The notes beneath the pieces were generated by a model, which searched no databases, had not been told where the DNA came from, and was given only the letters and a program-made list of their open reading frames with translations. The position numbers were made by a program, and so were the translations under genes. From NCBI RefSeq assembly GCF_046035435.1, contig NZ_JBFNFH010000005.1: a DNA stretch of 64,000 nt; one strand, 5' to 3'. This DNA is from Helcococcus bovis. GTDB taxonomy: Bacteria > Bacillota > Clostridia > Tissierellales > Peptoniphilaceae. Below, piece by piece: positions 53,669-63,410 of this stretch (positions within the stretch are counted from its first letter, which is position 1; every line of letters begins with the position of its first letter).

Positions 53669-53680
53669 CAAGGAGGTAGT

Positions 53681-54556
53681 ATGCAAATTAACTGGTATCC
53701 AGGGCATATGAAAAAATCTCTTGATAAGATAAGAGAGTCATTAAAATTAGTAGACATAGTTGCGGAGATTGTTGACTCAAGAATACCTATAAGTTCAAGA
53801 AATCCTGTTATAGATGATATAATTAAAGATTTTCCAAGATTGATCATCTTGAATAAAATAGATATGTCCAATCCATATGAAACTAAAAAGTGGATAAAAT
53901 ATTTTAATGATAGAGGAATAGAGGTTATAGAATATAATTCAACTAAAGACAAAAAAACAAATGAATTATATAAAACTGCAAGAAGGTCATTAACAAAATT
54001 ATTTGAAAAGCGTGAAGAAAAAAAAATAAAAGATACAAGCATTAGAATGATGGTTGTTGGGATACCTAATGTTGGAAAATCAACATTCATAAATAATGTT
54101 TCTAGGAGAAAAGGTACAAAAGTAGGAAATAGACCCGGTGTAACTCGTAATAATCAATGGATTAAAACAAATAGTGATTTAATGCTTTTAGATACACCAG
54201 GTGTATTATGGCCAAAATTAGAATTACATGATGGTGGTAAAAATCTTGCGTTTACAGGTGCTATTAAAGATGAAATATTAGAAATTGAAAATTTATGTTT
54301 TGAATTTATAAAGAAAATACAAGAAATTTCTCCAAAGAGTTTAGAAAAAAGATATGAAATAGATCCGTCACTTCCTACATTGGAAATAATGGATAAAATC
54401 GCTATTAAGTTTGGAGCGATCTTAAGAGGAAATGAAATTGACTATTTTAAGGTATCAAATATAATTTTTGATGATTTCAGAAAAGTAAGAATTGATAGAA
54501 TAACTTTGGAGAGAGTGGAAGATAACTTTGAAGTTGAAAATGTAAAAAAAATGTAA
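53681..54556 (+). CDS. rbgA: Ribosome biogenesis GTPase YlqF/RbgA
   Basis: Circularly permuted GTPase of 291 residues for late 50S assembly. The G4 motif NKIDM (about residue 60) comes before G1 GIPNVGKSTFINNV (about 127) and G3 DTPGVLWPK. INWYPGHMKKSLDKI is the typical start. AAGGAGG before the ATG. In the common order after rplS and before rnhB. Confidence 0.95.
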   Translation: MQINWYPGHMKKSLDKIRESLKLVDIVAEIVDSRIPISSRNPVIDDIIKDFPRLIILNKIDMSNPYETKKWIKYFNDRGIEVIEYNSTKDKKTNELYKTARRSLTKLFEKREEKKIKDTSIRMMVVGIPNVGKSTFINNVSRRKGTKVGNRPGVTRNNQWIKTNSDLMLLDTPGVLWPKLELHDGGKNLAFTGAIKDEILEIENLCFEFIKKIQEISPKSLEKRYEIDPSLPTLEIMDKIAIKFGAILRGNEIDYFKVSNIIFDDFRKVRIDRITLERVEDNFEVENVKKM

Positions 54557-54603
54557 CAATAATGACAGTTTCATTTTAGAAAAATATTGTATAATGGGGA
54601 TAT

Positions 54604-55251
54604 ATGAAAATAAAGTTAAAAAGAGATCAGCTAGATATTTTATTAGAAAAATCAAAAAACTATACAAATAAATGTGGTATTGATGAAGTTGGGAGAGGGC
54701 CAATTGCTGGACCAGTTGTTAGTTGTGCTGTAATAATGGGTGAGAATCATATAGATGGAGTTAAAGACTCTAAAAAATTATCAGATAAGAAAAGGAGACT
54801 ACTTGCTGAAGACATATTTGAAAATGCTATTGCAATAGGCTATGGCATTGTTGATAATCATATAATTGATGAAATTAATATAAGACAGGCAAGTCTTTTA
54901 GCTATGAAAAAAGCTCTTGAAAATCTAAAAGATAAGAATGATAATCCAGTTAAAGCAAATTTGGCGCTAATTGATGCAGAGCTTATTGACTCTGATATAG
55001 ATCAAATAGGAATAATATCTGGTGATGATCTTGTTTACGAGATTTCATGTGCTTCTATACTAGCTAAAGTTTACAGAGATGATATGATGATTGAATACTC
55101 AAAGGTATATCCCGAATATATGTTTGAAGCACATAAAGGCTATGGAACAAAGAAACATTATGGAGCTATAGATGCTCATGGTATCAGCGAAATCCATAGA
55201 ATATCCTTTATGAAAAAATATTATGAACAAGCTAATAGGAAAATTGGGTGA
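54604..55251 (+). CDS. rnhB: Ribonuclease HII
   Basis: Enzyme of 215 residues that cuts RNA-DNA hybrids, removing ribonucleotides from DNA. CGIDEVGRGPIAGPVVSCAV holds the first acids (DEVGRG), KDSKKLSDKKR follows, and HKGYGTKKHYGAI is the C-terminal motif. GGGGA precedes the ATG. Overlaps yraN by 29 bases. Confidence 0.97.
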   Translation: MKIKLKRDQLDILLEKSKNYTNKCGIDEVGRGPIAGPVVSCAVIMGENHIDGVKDSKKLSDKKRRLLAEDIFENAIAIGYGIVDNHIIDEINIRQASLLAMKKALENLKDKNDNPVKANLALIDAELIDSDIDQIGIISGDDLVYEISCASILAKVYRDDMMIEYSKVYPEYMFEAHKGYGTKKHYGAIDAHGISEIHRISFMKKYYEQANRKIG

Positions 55252-55564
55252 AGAAATTGCCTGCAGATATTTAATACAACAAAATTATAAAATACTGGAA
55301 AGAAATTTTGCGACAAAATTTGCAGAAGCAGATATAATCGCATTTAAGAATAATACACTAATTATAGTAGAAGTAAAAACAAGAAAGAATTTTGATATTT
55401 TATATGCATCTCAAGCTGTAGATTATAAAAAAATTAGAAACTTAAAAACTATAGCACTTTATTATATAAATAAAAATAATTTGTTTGATTATGATATAAG
55501 ATTTGACATAATTGAATGCTATTGGGAATTTAAGAAAATAAATCACATAATAAATGCTTTTTGA
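55223..55564 (+). CDS. yraN: UPF0102 family protein YraN
   Basis: Endonuclease-like protein of 113 residues: LGEEIACRYLIQQNYKILER, then NFATKFAEADIIAFKNNTLI and VEVKTRK are typical of UPF0102. It starts inside rnhB with AACAAG upstream, and sits between rnhB and dprA, the normal order. Its function is unknown. Confidence 0.92.
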   Translation: MNKLIGKLGEEIACRYLIQQNYKILERNFATKFAEADIIAFKNNTLIIVEVKTRKNFDILYASQAVDYKKIRNLKTIALYYINKNNLFDYDIRFDIIECYWEFKKINHIINAF

Positions 55565-55571
55565 GGTGACT

Positions 55572-56651
55572 ATGAATACTTATAATGATGTAATTTTATT
55601 TTTAAATATTTTAAAAATTAATAATTTGAGAATTAGAAATTTTATAAGTGAGGGGCTTCTCAATATATTTTTAGATATTAAAGCTGAAAATATTGATAAG
55701 CTCTTATTTTTAAATGACAATGAAAAAGAAAATATTAAATATAATTTTAACAAATTTAATTTAGAGGATTATAAATATAAATTAGAAATAGCTGGAATAA
55801 AGTATATAACTATTTTAGATAAAAATTATCCACAAAGATTAAGAAATATTTATGACGCACCAGCAATAATTTATTATAAAGGAAATAAAAAAATAAATTT
55901 TAATAATTGTTTAGCTGTTGTTGGCACGAGAAAGCCTACAGAGTATGGTATTTGGGCAACTAAAAGAATTATTAGTGAATTAGCAAGTTATGATATTTGT
56001 ATCGTATCTGGTATGGCAACTGGAATAGATTCTTATGCTCATAATACTGCGATAGAAAATAACATTTCTACAATAGGAGTCTTAGCTTCTTCTTTAGAAA
56101 TTAGATATCCTAAATCAAATAATTATCTTTATGATAAAATGGAAAATGAATTGTTGATTTCAGAATTTCCATTATTTACAAATCCGCAAAAACAAAATTT
56201 TGTATTTAGAAATAGAATAATATCTGGAATATCATTTGGTACATTGGTAATACAAGCTGCGGAAAAAAGTGGATCACTTATTACAGCTAAATATGCAATT
56301 GAGCAAAATAGGGATTTATTTGCTGTTCCAGGGAATATTAACAATGTTTATTCTCAAGGATGTAATAATTTTATTAAACTTGGAGCCAAAATTGTACAAT
56401 CAGGAAAAGATATTATTGAAGATATACCATTTATTAAAGAAAGAAATAGAATAAATTTAGTAAATAATAATTATGATTTTCCAAAAAAATATTTAGATGT
56501 CATAAATGTTTTAAGTGGAAATATTTTGAGCATAAATGAAATATCAAATTTAACAAAAATTGATATTAAAGAATTGTATGAAATTATATTTAAATTAGAA
56601 ATGAAAAACATTGTTATGAATATTAAAGAAAATTTTTATACATTAAATTAA
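55572..56651 (+). CDS. dprA: DNA processing protein DprA
   Basis: Protein of 359 residues that binds incoming single-stranded DNA and loads RecA. The Rossmann core has VVGTRKPTEYGIW, IVSGMATGIDSYAHNTAI, VLASSLEIRYPKSN and FRNRIISGIS. I start at 55572 after TGAGGTG; a start at 55554 would overlap yraN. No competence operon is in the window, so a role in uptake is only possible. Confidence 0.94.
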   Translation: MNTYNDVILFLNILKINNLRIRNFISEGLLNIFLDIKAENIDKLLFLNDNEKENIKYNFNKFNLEDYKYKLEIAGIKYITILDKNYPQRLRNIYDAPAIIYYKGNKKINFNNCLAVVGTRKPTEYGIWATKRIISELASYDICIVSGMATGIDSYAHNTAIENNISTIGVLASSLEIRYPKSNNYLYDKMENELLISEFPLFTNPQKQNFVFRNRIISGISFGTLVIQAAEKSGSLITAKYAIEQNRDLFAVPGNINNVYSQGCNNFIKLGAKIVQSGKDIIEDIPFIKERNRINLVNNNYDFPKKYLDVINVLSGNILSINEISNLTKIDIKELYEIIFKLEMKNIVMNIKENFYTLN

Positions 56652-56715
56652 ATATTTGTATTTAAGATAATTTGTGGTATTATTACATTTGTAATAAAAC
56701 TAAAGGGAGGATAAT

Positions 56716-58773
56716 GTGGCTAAAAATTTAATTATAGTAGAATCACCTACAAAAGCTAAAACTATTGGAAAATTTTTAGGGAAAAATTATAAAATAATGG
56801 CTTCAGTTGGGCATTTAAGAGATCTTCCAAAAAGCAGAATGGGTGTGGATATAGATAATAATTTTGAACCTGAATATATAAACGTACGAGGAAAAGCATC
56901 TACTATTAATGCCATAAAAGCGGAAGCTAAAAAAGCAGACAATGTTTATCTTGCATCTGATCCAGATAGAGAAGGAGAAGCAATTGCTTGGCATTTAGCT
57001 TTTTTATTAAATTTAGATTTAAATGATAAAAATAGAGTTGTATTTCCAGAGATAACAAAAGAAACTGTAAAAGAAGCAATAAAACAACCTAGACCAATTG
57101 ATTTGAATCTAGTAGATGCACAGCAGGCAAGAAGAATATTAGATAGAATAGTAGGATATAAGCTTTCGCCAATTTTATGGAAAAAAGTAAAAAATGGATT
57201 ATCTGCTGGAAGAGTACAATCTGCAGCGTTAAAACTTATAATTGATCGTGAAAATGAGATAAAAAAATTTATTCCTGAAGAATTTTGGACTATAGATTTT
57301 AATTCAAAATATAATAAAACTGAATTTGTCGGAGAATTTATTGGAGAAATTAATTCAGATAAAGTAAAAAATATAAAATTAAAAAATGAAAAAGAAGCAG
57401 ATAATATAATTTCTAAGATTGATAAGGATAATTTTAAAATTATTGATAAAGATGTAAAGGAAAAAAGTAGAAAGCCTTATGAACCATTTACTACTTCTAC
57501 ATTGCAACAAGAAGCTTCTAAAAGAATATATTTTTCAACATCAAAGACCATGTCAGTTGCTCAACAATTATATGAAGGGATTAATGTTGGGGAAGGTTCT
57601 GTTGGTTTAATTTCATATATGAGAACAGATTCTACAAGATTATCAAAGGGGGTAATAGATGAAGCTCTTAAGTTTATAAATGAAAATTATGGAAAAGAAT
57701 ATGCATCAAAAGGGAAATCATATAATAAGAAAAAAAGTGGTTCACAGGATGCCCATGAGGCTGTTAGAGTTTCTTCAATTTATAGAACACCTGAAAAAAT
57801 AAGAGATTACTTAACAAATGATCAGTATAAGTTATATAGATTAATTTGGGAAAGAACACTTGCATCACAAATGAAAGATAGTAAGTATTTATCAACAAGA
57901 TATGATATAGAAAGTAATAAAATTGTATTTAGATCCAATGGATCAATAGTTACATTTGATGGATTTTCAAAAGTGTGGAATGTCAGTGATAAAAAAGTTG
58001 AATTACCAAATTTTGAAGTAGGAGATGTATTTTCAGTAAAAAATGTAAGTAAAGTACAACATTTTACCAAGCCAAAGGCTAGATTCACAGAAGCATCATT
58101 AGTTAAAGAATTAGAAAAAAATGGAATAGGTAGACCTTCTACATATTCTTCAATTATAAAGAGTTTATTAAGTAGACATTATGTTGCTTTTGAAGAAAAA
58201 TCTCTTGTTCCAACAGAAATAGGTTTCACTGTTATAGAACTATTATTACAGTATTTTAGTTCAATTATAAATGAAGATTTTACTGCGGAAATGGAGAATA
58301 ATTTAGATAAAATAGAAGAGTCTGATGTTGAATGGAAAAAATTATTGAAAGATTTTTATAATACATTTAATGAATTATTAAAAAAAGCAGAAAATTCAAA
58401 TAAAGATTTTGAAATAAAAGATAAGCCAACAGGGGAAAAGTGTCCAGAATGTGGTGGAGATTTACTTTATAAAAAAGGTAGAAATGGTGATTTTATTGGA
58501 TGTTCAAATTTTCCAACATGTACTTTTACAAAAAATATTGTTAAAGAATTGGGTATAGTTTGTCCTAAATGTGGAGGAAAAGTTATTGAAAAAATTTCAA
58601 AAAGAGGGAAAGTTTTCTATGGATGCGACAATTATCCTGAATGTGATTGGGCATCTTGGGATAAACCAACAGGAGAAAAGTGTCCAGAATGTGGTGATTT
58701 AATGGTGCATAGAAAAAATAGAAAAATAGATGCAGTAATATGTAATAATGAAAACTGTCCAACTAATAAATAA
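56716..58773 (+). CDS. topA: DNA topoisomerase I
   Basis: Type IA topoisomerase of 685 residues that relaxes negative supercoils. NLIIVESPTKAKTIGKFLGK is the TOPRIM start, DPDREGEAIAWHLA the metal site, and the catalytic Tyr is in SYMRTDSTRLS. Three C-terminal zinc ribbons follow with CPECGG..CSNFPTC, CPKCGG..CDNYPEC and CPECGD..CNNENC. Start is GTG at 56716 after GGGAGG; ATG two bases earlier is out of frame. Confidence 0.97.
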   Translation: MAKNLIIVESPTKAKTIGKFLGKNYKIMASVGHLRDLPKSRMGVDIDNNFEPEYINVRGKASTINAIKAEAKKADNVYLASDPDREGEAIAWHLAFLLNLDLNDKNRVVFPEITKETVKEAIKQPRPIDLNLVDAQQARRILDRIVGYKLSPILWKKVKNGLSAGRVQSAALKLIIDRENEIKKFIPEEFWTIDFNSKYNKTEFVGEFIGEINSDKVKNIKLKNEKEADNIISKIDKDNFKIIDKDVKEKSRKPYEPFTTSTLQQEASKRIYFSTSKTMSVAQQLYEGINVGEGSVGLISYMRTDSTRLSKGVIDEALKFINENYGKEYASKGKSYNKKKSGSQDAHEAVRVSSIYRTPEKIRDYLTNDQYKLYRLIWERTLASQMKDSKYLSTRYDIESNKIVFRSNGSIVTFDGFSKVWNVSDKKVELPNFEVGDVFSVKNVSKVQHFTKPKARFTEASLVKELEKNGIGRPSTYSSIIKSLLSRHYVAFEEKSLVPTEIGFTVIELLLQYFSSIINEDFTAEMENNLDKIEESDVEWKKLLKDFYNTFNELLKKAENSNKDFEIKDKPTGEKCPECGGDLLYKKGRNGDFIGCSNFPTCTFTKNIVKELGIVCPKCGGKVIEKISKRGKVFYGCDNYPECDWASWDKPTGEKCPECGDLMVHRKNRKIDAVICNNENCPTNK

Positions 58774-58777
58774 AAAA

Positions 58778-58806
58778 TTGTATGCAAAGGTTTTTTATGT
58801 TACAAT
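58778..58806 (+). promoter_or_regulatory. Predicted promoter of the LacI-type regulator
   Basis: TTGTAT (58778-58783) and TACAAT (58801-58806) are 17 bases apart, 27 bases before the start. Confidence 0.65.
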
Positions 58807-58833
58807 GTAATAAAAGGAATTAAGGAGGATTTT

Positions 58834-59844
58834 ATGTCTAGAAAACCTACTATGGAAGATGTTAAAAACCTTGCAGGTGTATCTATTTCTACAGTATCTA
58901 GAGTAATCAATGGTACAAGAAAAGTTTCGCCTGATAAAACTGAAGCAGTTAATAAGGCTATAGCAAAACTTGGATATAAACCAAATGAATTAGCTAGATC
59001 ACTAGTTATGAAAAGATCAAATACTCTAGGTATTATACTTGACGATATAGGATATAGCTATATGGCTCAATATCTTAGAGGTATTGATGAAATAGGTAAA
59101 ATGTACAAATATGATATTTTGTTATATTCTACATTTGGAAGTTTTGAAATTCAAAAGAAAGCTGTAGACTTTTTATCCTCGAAACAAGTTGAAGGAATCA
59201 TTGTAATATCTGAAAAAATAAATAACGAAATTTTATATTTAATAAAAGAACATGATATTCCATATATATTATTGGATACATTCTATAGTCCTGATGAATT
59301 TAAGACTGTAAGTATCGATTTCAAAAAAGCGATGAGTGACATGACTGAATTCATGATTGAAAATGGGCATGAAAATATTGCCTATTTAAGAGAAAAGACA
59401 GCATTTCATTCTTCAGAATCTAAAGAAAGTGGATACATAGAAGCTACCGAAAATCACAAATTGGATAATTGGGTATTTGGTGTGAACAATGATACAGTGG
59501 AAGCAGGATATAAATTTTTAGAAAAAAATTACAACAAACTTAAAAAGAATGATGTAACAGCAATAATTGCTGAAAGTGATAATTTAGCAGTAGGTATATT
59601 ACATTATTGTTATGATAATAATATTAATATTCCAGAAGAATTTTCAGTATCAGGATTTGGAAATAGTGATATTTCTGAGTTGATTAAACCATCATTAACA
59701 TCAGTAAGATTACCTTATTATGATATAGGTGCTATTGCAGTTAGAATATTAGTTAAAATCTTAAGAGATAAAGAAGAATTTAATGAATCAATTAATTTAA
59801 ATCATGAAATCATGAAGAGAGAAACTATAAAAAAAATTAAATAG
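58834..59844 (+). CDS. LacI-family regulator, probable CcpA-like
   Basis: Protein of 336 residues. Helix-turn-helix at about 6-50 (MEDVKNLAGVSISTVSRVIN), the hinge helix SPDKTEAVNKAIAKLGYKPN, then a sugar-binding-like domain. It stands directly upstream of ptsH, and CcpA binds HPr-Ser-P in Firmicutes, so it is likely the catabolite control protein, though the CcpA name is an inference from position. AAGGAGG before ATG. Confidence 0.88.
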   Translation: MSRKPTMEDVKNLAGVSISTVSRVINGTRKVSPDKTEAVNKAIAKLGYKPNELARSLVMKRSNTLGIILDDIGYSYMAQYLRGIDEIGKMYKYDILLYSTFGSFEIQKKAVDFLSSKQVEGIIVISEKINNEILYLIKEHDIPYILLDTFYSPDEFKTVSIDFKKAMSDMTEFMIENGHENIAYLREKTAFHSSESKESGYIEATENHKLDNWVFGVNNDTVEAGYKFLEKNYNKLKKNDVTAIIAESDNLAVGILHYCYDNNINIPEEFSVSGFGNSDISELIKPSLTSVRLPYYDIGAIAVRILVKILRDKEEFNESINLNHEIMKRETIKKIK

Positions 59845-59866
59845 GAAACAAATTTAGGAGGAAAAT

Positions 59867-60127
59867 ATGATAGAAAAGAAAATTGTGGTAGTAAATGAAA
59901 CAGGATTACACGCAAGACCAGCAGCGGCTTTGGTACAATTTGTAAAAAACATTGAAGGAACAGTTGAACTTGTAAAAGATGGTAAAGTGGCAAATGCAAA
60001 GAGTATATTTAGTGTTATGTCATTAGGTATTTCTAAAGATACAGAAATATTAGTTAGAGTAACAGGGGAAAACGAAGAAGAAAATTGTGATAAAGTTGTT
60101 GAATTTATCGGAAGTTTAACAGACTAA
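59867..60127 (+). CDS. ptsH: Phosphocarrier protein HPr
   Basis: Small carrier of 86 residues. His15 in ETGLHARPA is phosphorylated by enzyme I, and Ser46 in NAKSIFSVMSLG is the HPr kinase site used for catabolite control. AGGAGG before ATG. It passes phosphate to IIA of the mannose-type permease and other EII complexes. A terminator separates it from ptsI. Confidence 0.97.
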   Translation: MIEKKIVVVNETGLHARPAAALVQFVKNIEGTVELVKDGKVANAKSIFSVMSLGISKDTEILVRVTGENEEENCDKVVEFIGSLTD

Positions 60128-60133
60128 TTGCAT

Positions 60134-60171
60134 ATAAAAAGGGATACCTTGTGTATCTCTTTTATTTTTTA
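60134..60171 (+). terminator. Terminator between ptsH and ptsI
   Basis: AAAAGGGATAC (60137-60147) pairs with GTATCTCTTTT (60153-60163; one G-T), then a T-run. It may make HPr more abundant than EI. Confidence 0.85.
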
Positions 60172-60195
60172 TAAAAACTTTGATTGGAGAGTAAA

Positions 60196-61902
60196 ATGAA
60201 ATATAAAGGTATTGCAGCAGCTGATGGCGTTGCTATGGGAAAAGTATATTTATTTGAAAAGGCTGAAATTGAAATAAATAAAAATACTATTAAAAATGAA
60301 AATGTTGAATCTGAAATTGAAAAAATTCAAAAAGCAATAAATGATTATGTAAATGAATTAGAAAATAGAGTAGTTTCTACACAAGCTGCAAAAGAAGTAA
60401 GAGATGCACATATAGAGTTAGCATCTGATCCTGCATTAATTGATACAACTTCTGACAAAATTAGAGGTGAGTTAATAAATGCAGAGTATGCTCTAGATTT
60501 AACTATAAAAGAAATGGTTATGGTATTTGAAATGATGGATGATGCCTACTTAAAGGAAAGAGCTGCTGATTATAGAGACCTTGGAGAAAATGTAATGTAC
60601 AAGTTAAAGGGTATTAAACCTAATACATTACAAGTTTTGGATGATGATTACATTATTGTTTCAGAAGAATTAACACCAACAGATACATCCACAATGGACA
60701 AAGATCATGTATTAGGATTAGCAATGGATTTAGGTGGAAAAACAAGTCATTCTTCAATAATTGCTCAAACTTTAGGAATTCCTGCAATAGTTGGGATGAA
60801 AGATATCACATCAAAATTAAAAAATGATCAATTTATAATTTTAGATGCGATTGAAGGAACAATTATAGTAGATCCTGATGAAGAAACAGTAAATTCATAT
60901 AAGAAAAAATTTGAAATAATTAAAGAAGATAAAGCAATTGCAGAAAAATATAAATTTGCTGAAGCTAAAACAAGTGATGGAAAAGAAATAGAAGTTGTAT
61001 GTAATATTGGTGGACTTGAAGATTTAAAAACGGGACTAGAACATGGTGCTAAAGGTGTTGGTCTTTTTAGAACAGAATTTTTATATATGGAATCAGATGA
61101 ATTTCCATCAGAAGAAAAACAATTTGAAGTATATAAAGAAGCTGCTGAAAAGTTAGAAGGTATGCCTTTAATTATTAGAACCTTAGACATTGGTGGAGAT
61201 AAAGGATTAAGTTATTTTGAATTCCCTAAAGAAGAAAATCCTTTCTTAGGATGGAGAGCTCTAAGAGTGCAGTTTGATAAAGAAGATATAATGAGAGATC
61301 AATTAAGAGCTATTTTAAGATCAAGTGCATATGGAAATGTAAAAATTTTATTACCAATGGTTATAAGTGTTGCAGAAATTAAAAAAGTTCAAGAATATAT
61401 CGAATCATATAAAAAAGAATTAAAATCTGAAGGTAAAAAATATGATGAAGATATTAAAGTTGGTATTATGGTTGAAACACCAGCATCAGTATTTATGGCA
61501 AGAGATTTGATTAAATATTGTGATTTCTTCAGTATTGGTACAAATGACTTAACACAATACATTTTAGCTGCAGATAGAGGAAATGAAAAAATTTCTCATT
61601 TATATGACTATTTTAATCCAGCTGTATTAAGAGCTATAAAACAGGTAATTGATGCATCACATGAAGAAGGAAAATGGACTGGTATGTGTGGGTCAATGTC
61701 CTCAGATAGTTTAGCAACATATTTATTATTAGGATTAGGATTAGATGAATTCTCAGTAGTAAGTGCTAAAATTGGTAAATTAAAGAGTATAATTAATAAC
61801 ACTAATTTAGCGGAAGCTGAAGAATTTGTAAAGAAGGTATTGTTATTAGATAATATAGATGAAATTAGATCTTTATTAAAAGATAAAGTTGATGAATTTT
61901 AA
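60196..61902 (+). CDS. ptsI: PTS enzyme I
   Basis: Phosphoenolpyruvate-protein phosphotransferase of 568 residues. KYKGIAAADGVAMGKVYLF starts it. The phosphorylated His is in GGKTSHSSIIAQTLGIPAI (about residue 185). FRTEFLYME, RTLDIGGDKGL and GTNDLTQYILAADR form the PEP-binding domain, and the catalytic Cys is in GMCGSM. I use the ATG at 60196 with GGAGAG upstream; the TTG at 60184 contains part of that site. Confidence 0.97.
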   Translation: MKYKGIAAADGVAMGKVYLFEKAEIEINKNTIKNENVESEIEKIQKAINDYVNELENRVVSTQAAKEVRDAHIELASDPALIDTTSDKIRGELINAEYALDLTIKEMVMVFEMMDDAYLKERAADYRDLGENVMYKLKGIKPNTLQVLDDDYIIVSEELTPTDTSTMDKDHVLGLAMDLGGKTSHSSIIAQTLGIPAIVGMKDITSKLKNDQFIILDAIEGTIIVDPDEETVNSYKKKFEIIKEDKAIAEKYKFAEAKTSDGKEIEVVCNIGGLEDLKTGLEHGAKGVGLFRTEFLYMESDEFPSEEKQFEVYKEAAEKLEGMPLIIRTLDIGGDKGLSYFEFPKEENPFLGWRALRVQFDKEDIMRDQLRAILRSSAYGNVKILLPMVISVAEIKKVQEYIESYKKELKSEGKKYDEDIKVGIMVETPASVFMARDLIKYCDFFSIGTNDLTQYILAADRGNEKISHLYDYFNPAVLRAIKQVIDASHEEGKWTGMCGSMSSDSLATYLLLGLGLDEFSVVSAKIGKLKSIINNTNLAEAEEFVKKVLLLDNIDEIRSLLKDKVDEF

Positions 61903-61907
61903 TTAAT

Positions 61908-61968
61908 ATAAAAAAGGTATTGTTATTAACTCTTAAAAGTTTAAAACAATACCTTTGTTTTTTATTTT
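61908..61968. terminator. Bidirectional terminator between ptsI and fur-like gene
   Basis: AAAGGTATTGTT (61913-61924) pairs exactly with AACAATACCTTT (61945-61956). Ts follow on the right and As precede on the left, serving both genes. Confidence 0.88.
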
Positions 61969-62363
61969 ATATCATTTTGACATTCTTTACATATACCTGA
62001 AAATTCAAAACTATGTGATGTAATTTTAAATCCGGTATTTTTTTCTAAATCGTGCTCAATCTTATGAATTGGACAATCATCTATAATTATTGTCTTTTTA
62101 CAATTTGTACAAATTAGTTGATGTTTATGATGAATTGAATTTAGTTGATAGTAGGAAATGTTATCCATACCGACTGACTTTAAAATTAATCCCTCTTCTA
62201 AAAAAGTAGATAAATTTCTATAAATAGAAGAAATTTTAATTTTTTCATTTTTTAAATTTTCATAAATTTGTTCAGCGCTTAAAGGCGAATTTTTTTCTAA
62301 TAATTCTAATATTGATGCTCTTGTTTTTGTTGTCTTTAAGCCATGATTTTTTAATATATCCAT
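61962..62363 (-). CDS. Fur-family metal regulator, probable Zur
   Basis: Protein of 133 residues. The winged helix covers about 10-80 (KTTKTRASILELLEKNSPLS). The C-terminal part has the HHKHQLICTNCKK metal region and a structural zinc site from CTNC and CKEC. It is divergent from znuA, whose promoter contains a 7-1-7 Fur-type box, so a zinc-sensing (Zur) role is likely; PerR or Fur cannot be excluded by sequence. GAGGTGA precedes the start. Confidence 0.88.
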   Translation of the reverse strand: MDILKNHGLKTTKTRASILELLEKNSPLSAEQIYENLKNEKIKISSIYRNLSTFLEEGLILKSVGMDNISYYQLNSIHHKHQLICTNCKKTIIIDDCPIHKIEHDLEKNTGFKITSHSFEFSGICKECQNDIK

Positions 62364-62394
62364 TAAATCACCTCATATTGATTATACTATATAT

Positions 62395-62422
62395 TTGACA
62401 TTTTTCAATTATAAGTTATAAT
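62395..62422 (+). promoter_or_regulatory. znuA promoter
   Basis: TTGACA (62395-62400) and TATAAT (62417-62422) are 16 bases apart, strong boxes. The predicted start point falls at about 62429. Confidence 0.8.
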
Positions 62423-62427
62423 TTTAA

Positions 62428-62442
62428 TGATAATAATTCTCA
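62428..62442. promoter_or_regulatory. Fur/Zur-type operator (7-1-7)
   Basis: TGATAATAATTCTCA fits the 7-1-7 pattern TGATAAT-N-ATTATCA with one difference. It covers the predicted znuA start point, where a bound Zur dimer would block transcription under zinc sufficiency. Confidence 0.75.
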
Positions 62443-62465
62443 TTTAATGAGAGAGGGAGTTTAAT

Positions 62466-63395
62466 ATGAAAAAATTAATTTTAGCATTAATATTAGTATT
62501 TTCAATTGCTTTAACAGGTTGTGCTGGAAACAATAATAATAAAGCTGGAGAAAAAAAATTAAAAGTTGTAGCATCATTTTTCCCTCCATATGATTTTGCA
62601 AAAAAAATCGGGGGAGATAAAATAGAATTAAGAAATTTAACACAAACAGGGGATGCACATTCTTACGAACCAAATATTCAAGATATGCAAGATATACATA
62701 ATTCTGACCTTTTAATTATCAATGGTGCAGGATTTGAAGGTTGGGCAGATCAAGTAATTGAAAGTCAAACGGATTTGAAGGTTTTAGACCTTTCCAAAGG
62801 TATGGATTTGATTAAGGTTTCAGATGCTAATGCAACTGGTAAAAATGAAAATGATAAAAATACTGAATATGATCCTCATACATGGATGAACCCTAGTTAT
62901 ACAATAAAAATGTTAAAAAAAATTAAGGATAAATTTGTTGAATTAGATCCAAAAAATAAAAAATATTATGAAGATAATTATAATAAATACAATGAAGAAT
63001 TTTTAAAATTAATTAAAGAACAAGAAGAGTTACTTGCAAAGTATAAGGGAAAATCATTTGTTGCTCCACATGCTGCATTTAATTATGTAACAGTTGGGGT
63101 TCTAAATCAACTAGCTATAGAAGGTATTAATTCTGTATCTGAACCAAATGCTGCAAGGATGAAGGAAATTGTTGAAGAGATGAAAAAAAATAATATTTCA
63201 ACAGTATTTTATGAATATAAAAAGAGTGATAAAATTGCTAAGGCTATTGCCAATGAAATAGGTGGAGACGTTAAACCAATTTCAACATTAGAAGTAATTA
63301 CACAAGAAGATGTTGATAATGGGGATGATTATATTAGTTTAATGAGGATGAATTATAAAAATTTAGCAGATTCATTTGAAATACAAAAAAATTAA
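62466..63395 (+). CDS. znuA: Zinc ABC transporter substrate-binding lipoprotein
   Basis: Lipoprotein of 309 residues, lipobox LTGC with Cys at residue 19. It belongs to the cluster A-I metal-binding family: metal ligands likely include His in GDAHSYEPN (residue about 66), DPHTWMNP (about 139) and APHAAFNY (about 203). A short acidic loop lies near 130. Manganese is the alternative substrate, but the Zur-like neighbour favours zinc. GAGGGAG before the ATG; the ATP-binding gene starts 15 bases after its stop. Confidence 0.92.
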   Translation: MKKLILALILVFSIALTGCAGNNNNKAGEKKLKVVASFFPPYDFAKKIGGDKIELRNLTQTGDAHSYEPNIQDMQDIHNSDLLIINGAGFEGWADQVIESQTDLKVLDLSKGMDLIKVSDANATGKNENDKNTEYDPHTWMNPSYTIKMLKKIKDKFVELDPKNKKYYEDNYNKYNEEFLKLIKEQEELLAKYKGKSFVAPHAAFNYVTVGVLNQLAIEGINSVSEPNAARMKEIVEEMKKNNISTVFYEYKKSDKIAKAIANEIGGDVKPISTLEVITQEDVDNGDDYISLMRMNYKNLADSFEIQKN

Positions 63396-63410
63396 TAGAT
63401 GTAGGTTTAT

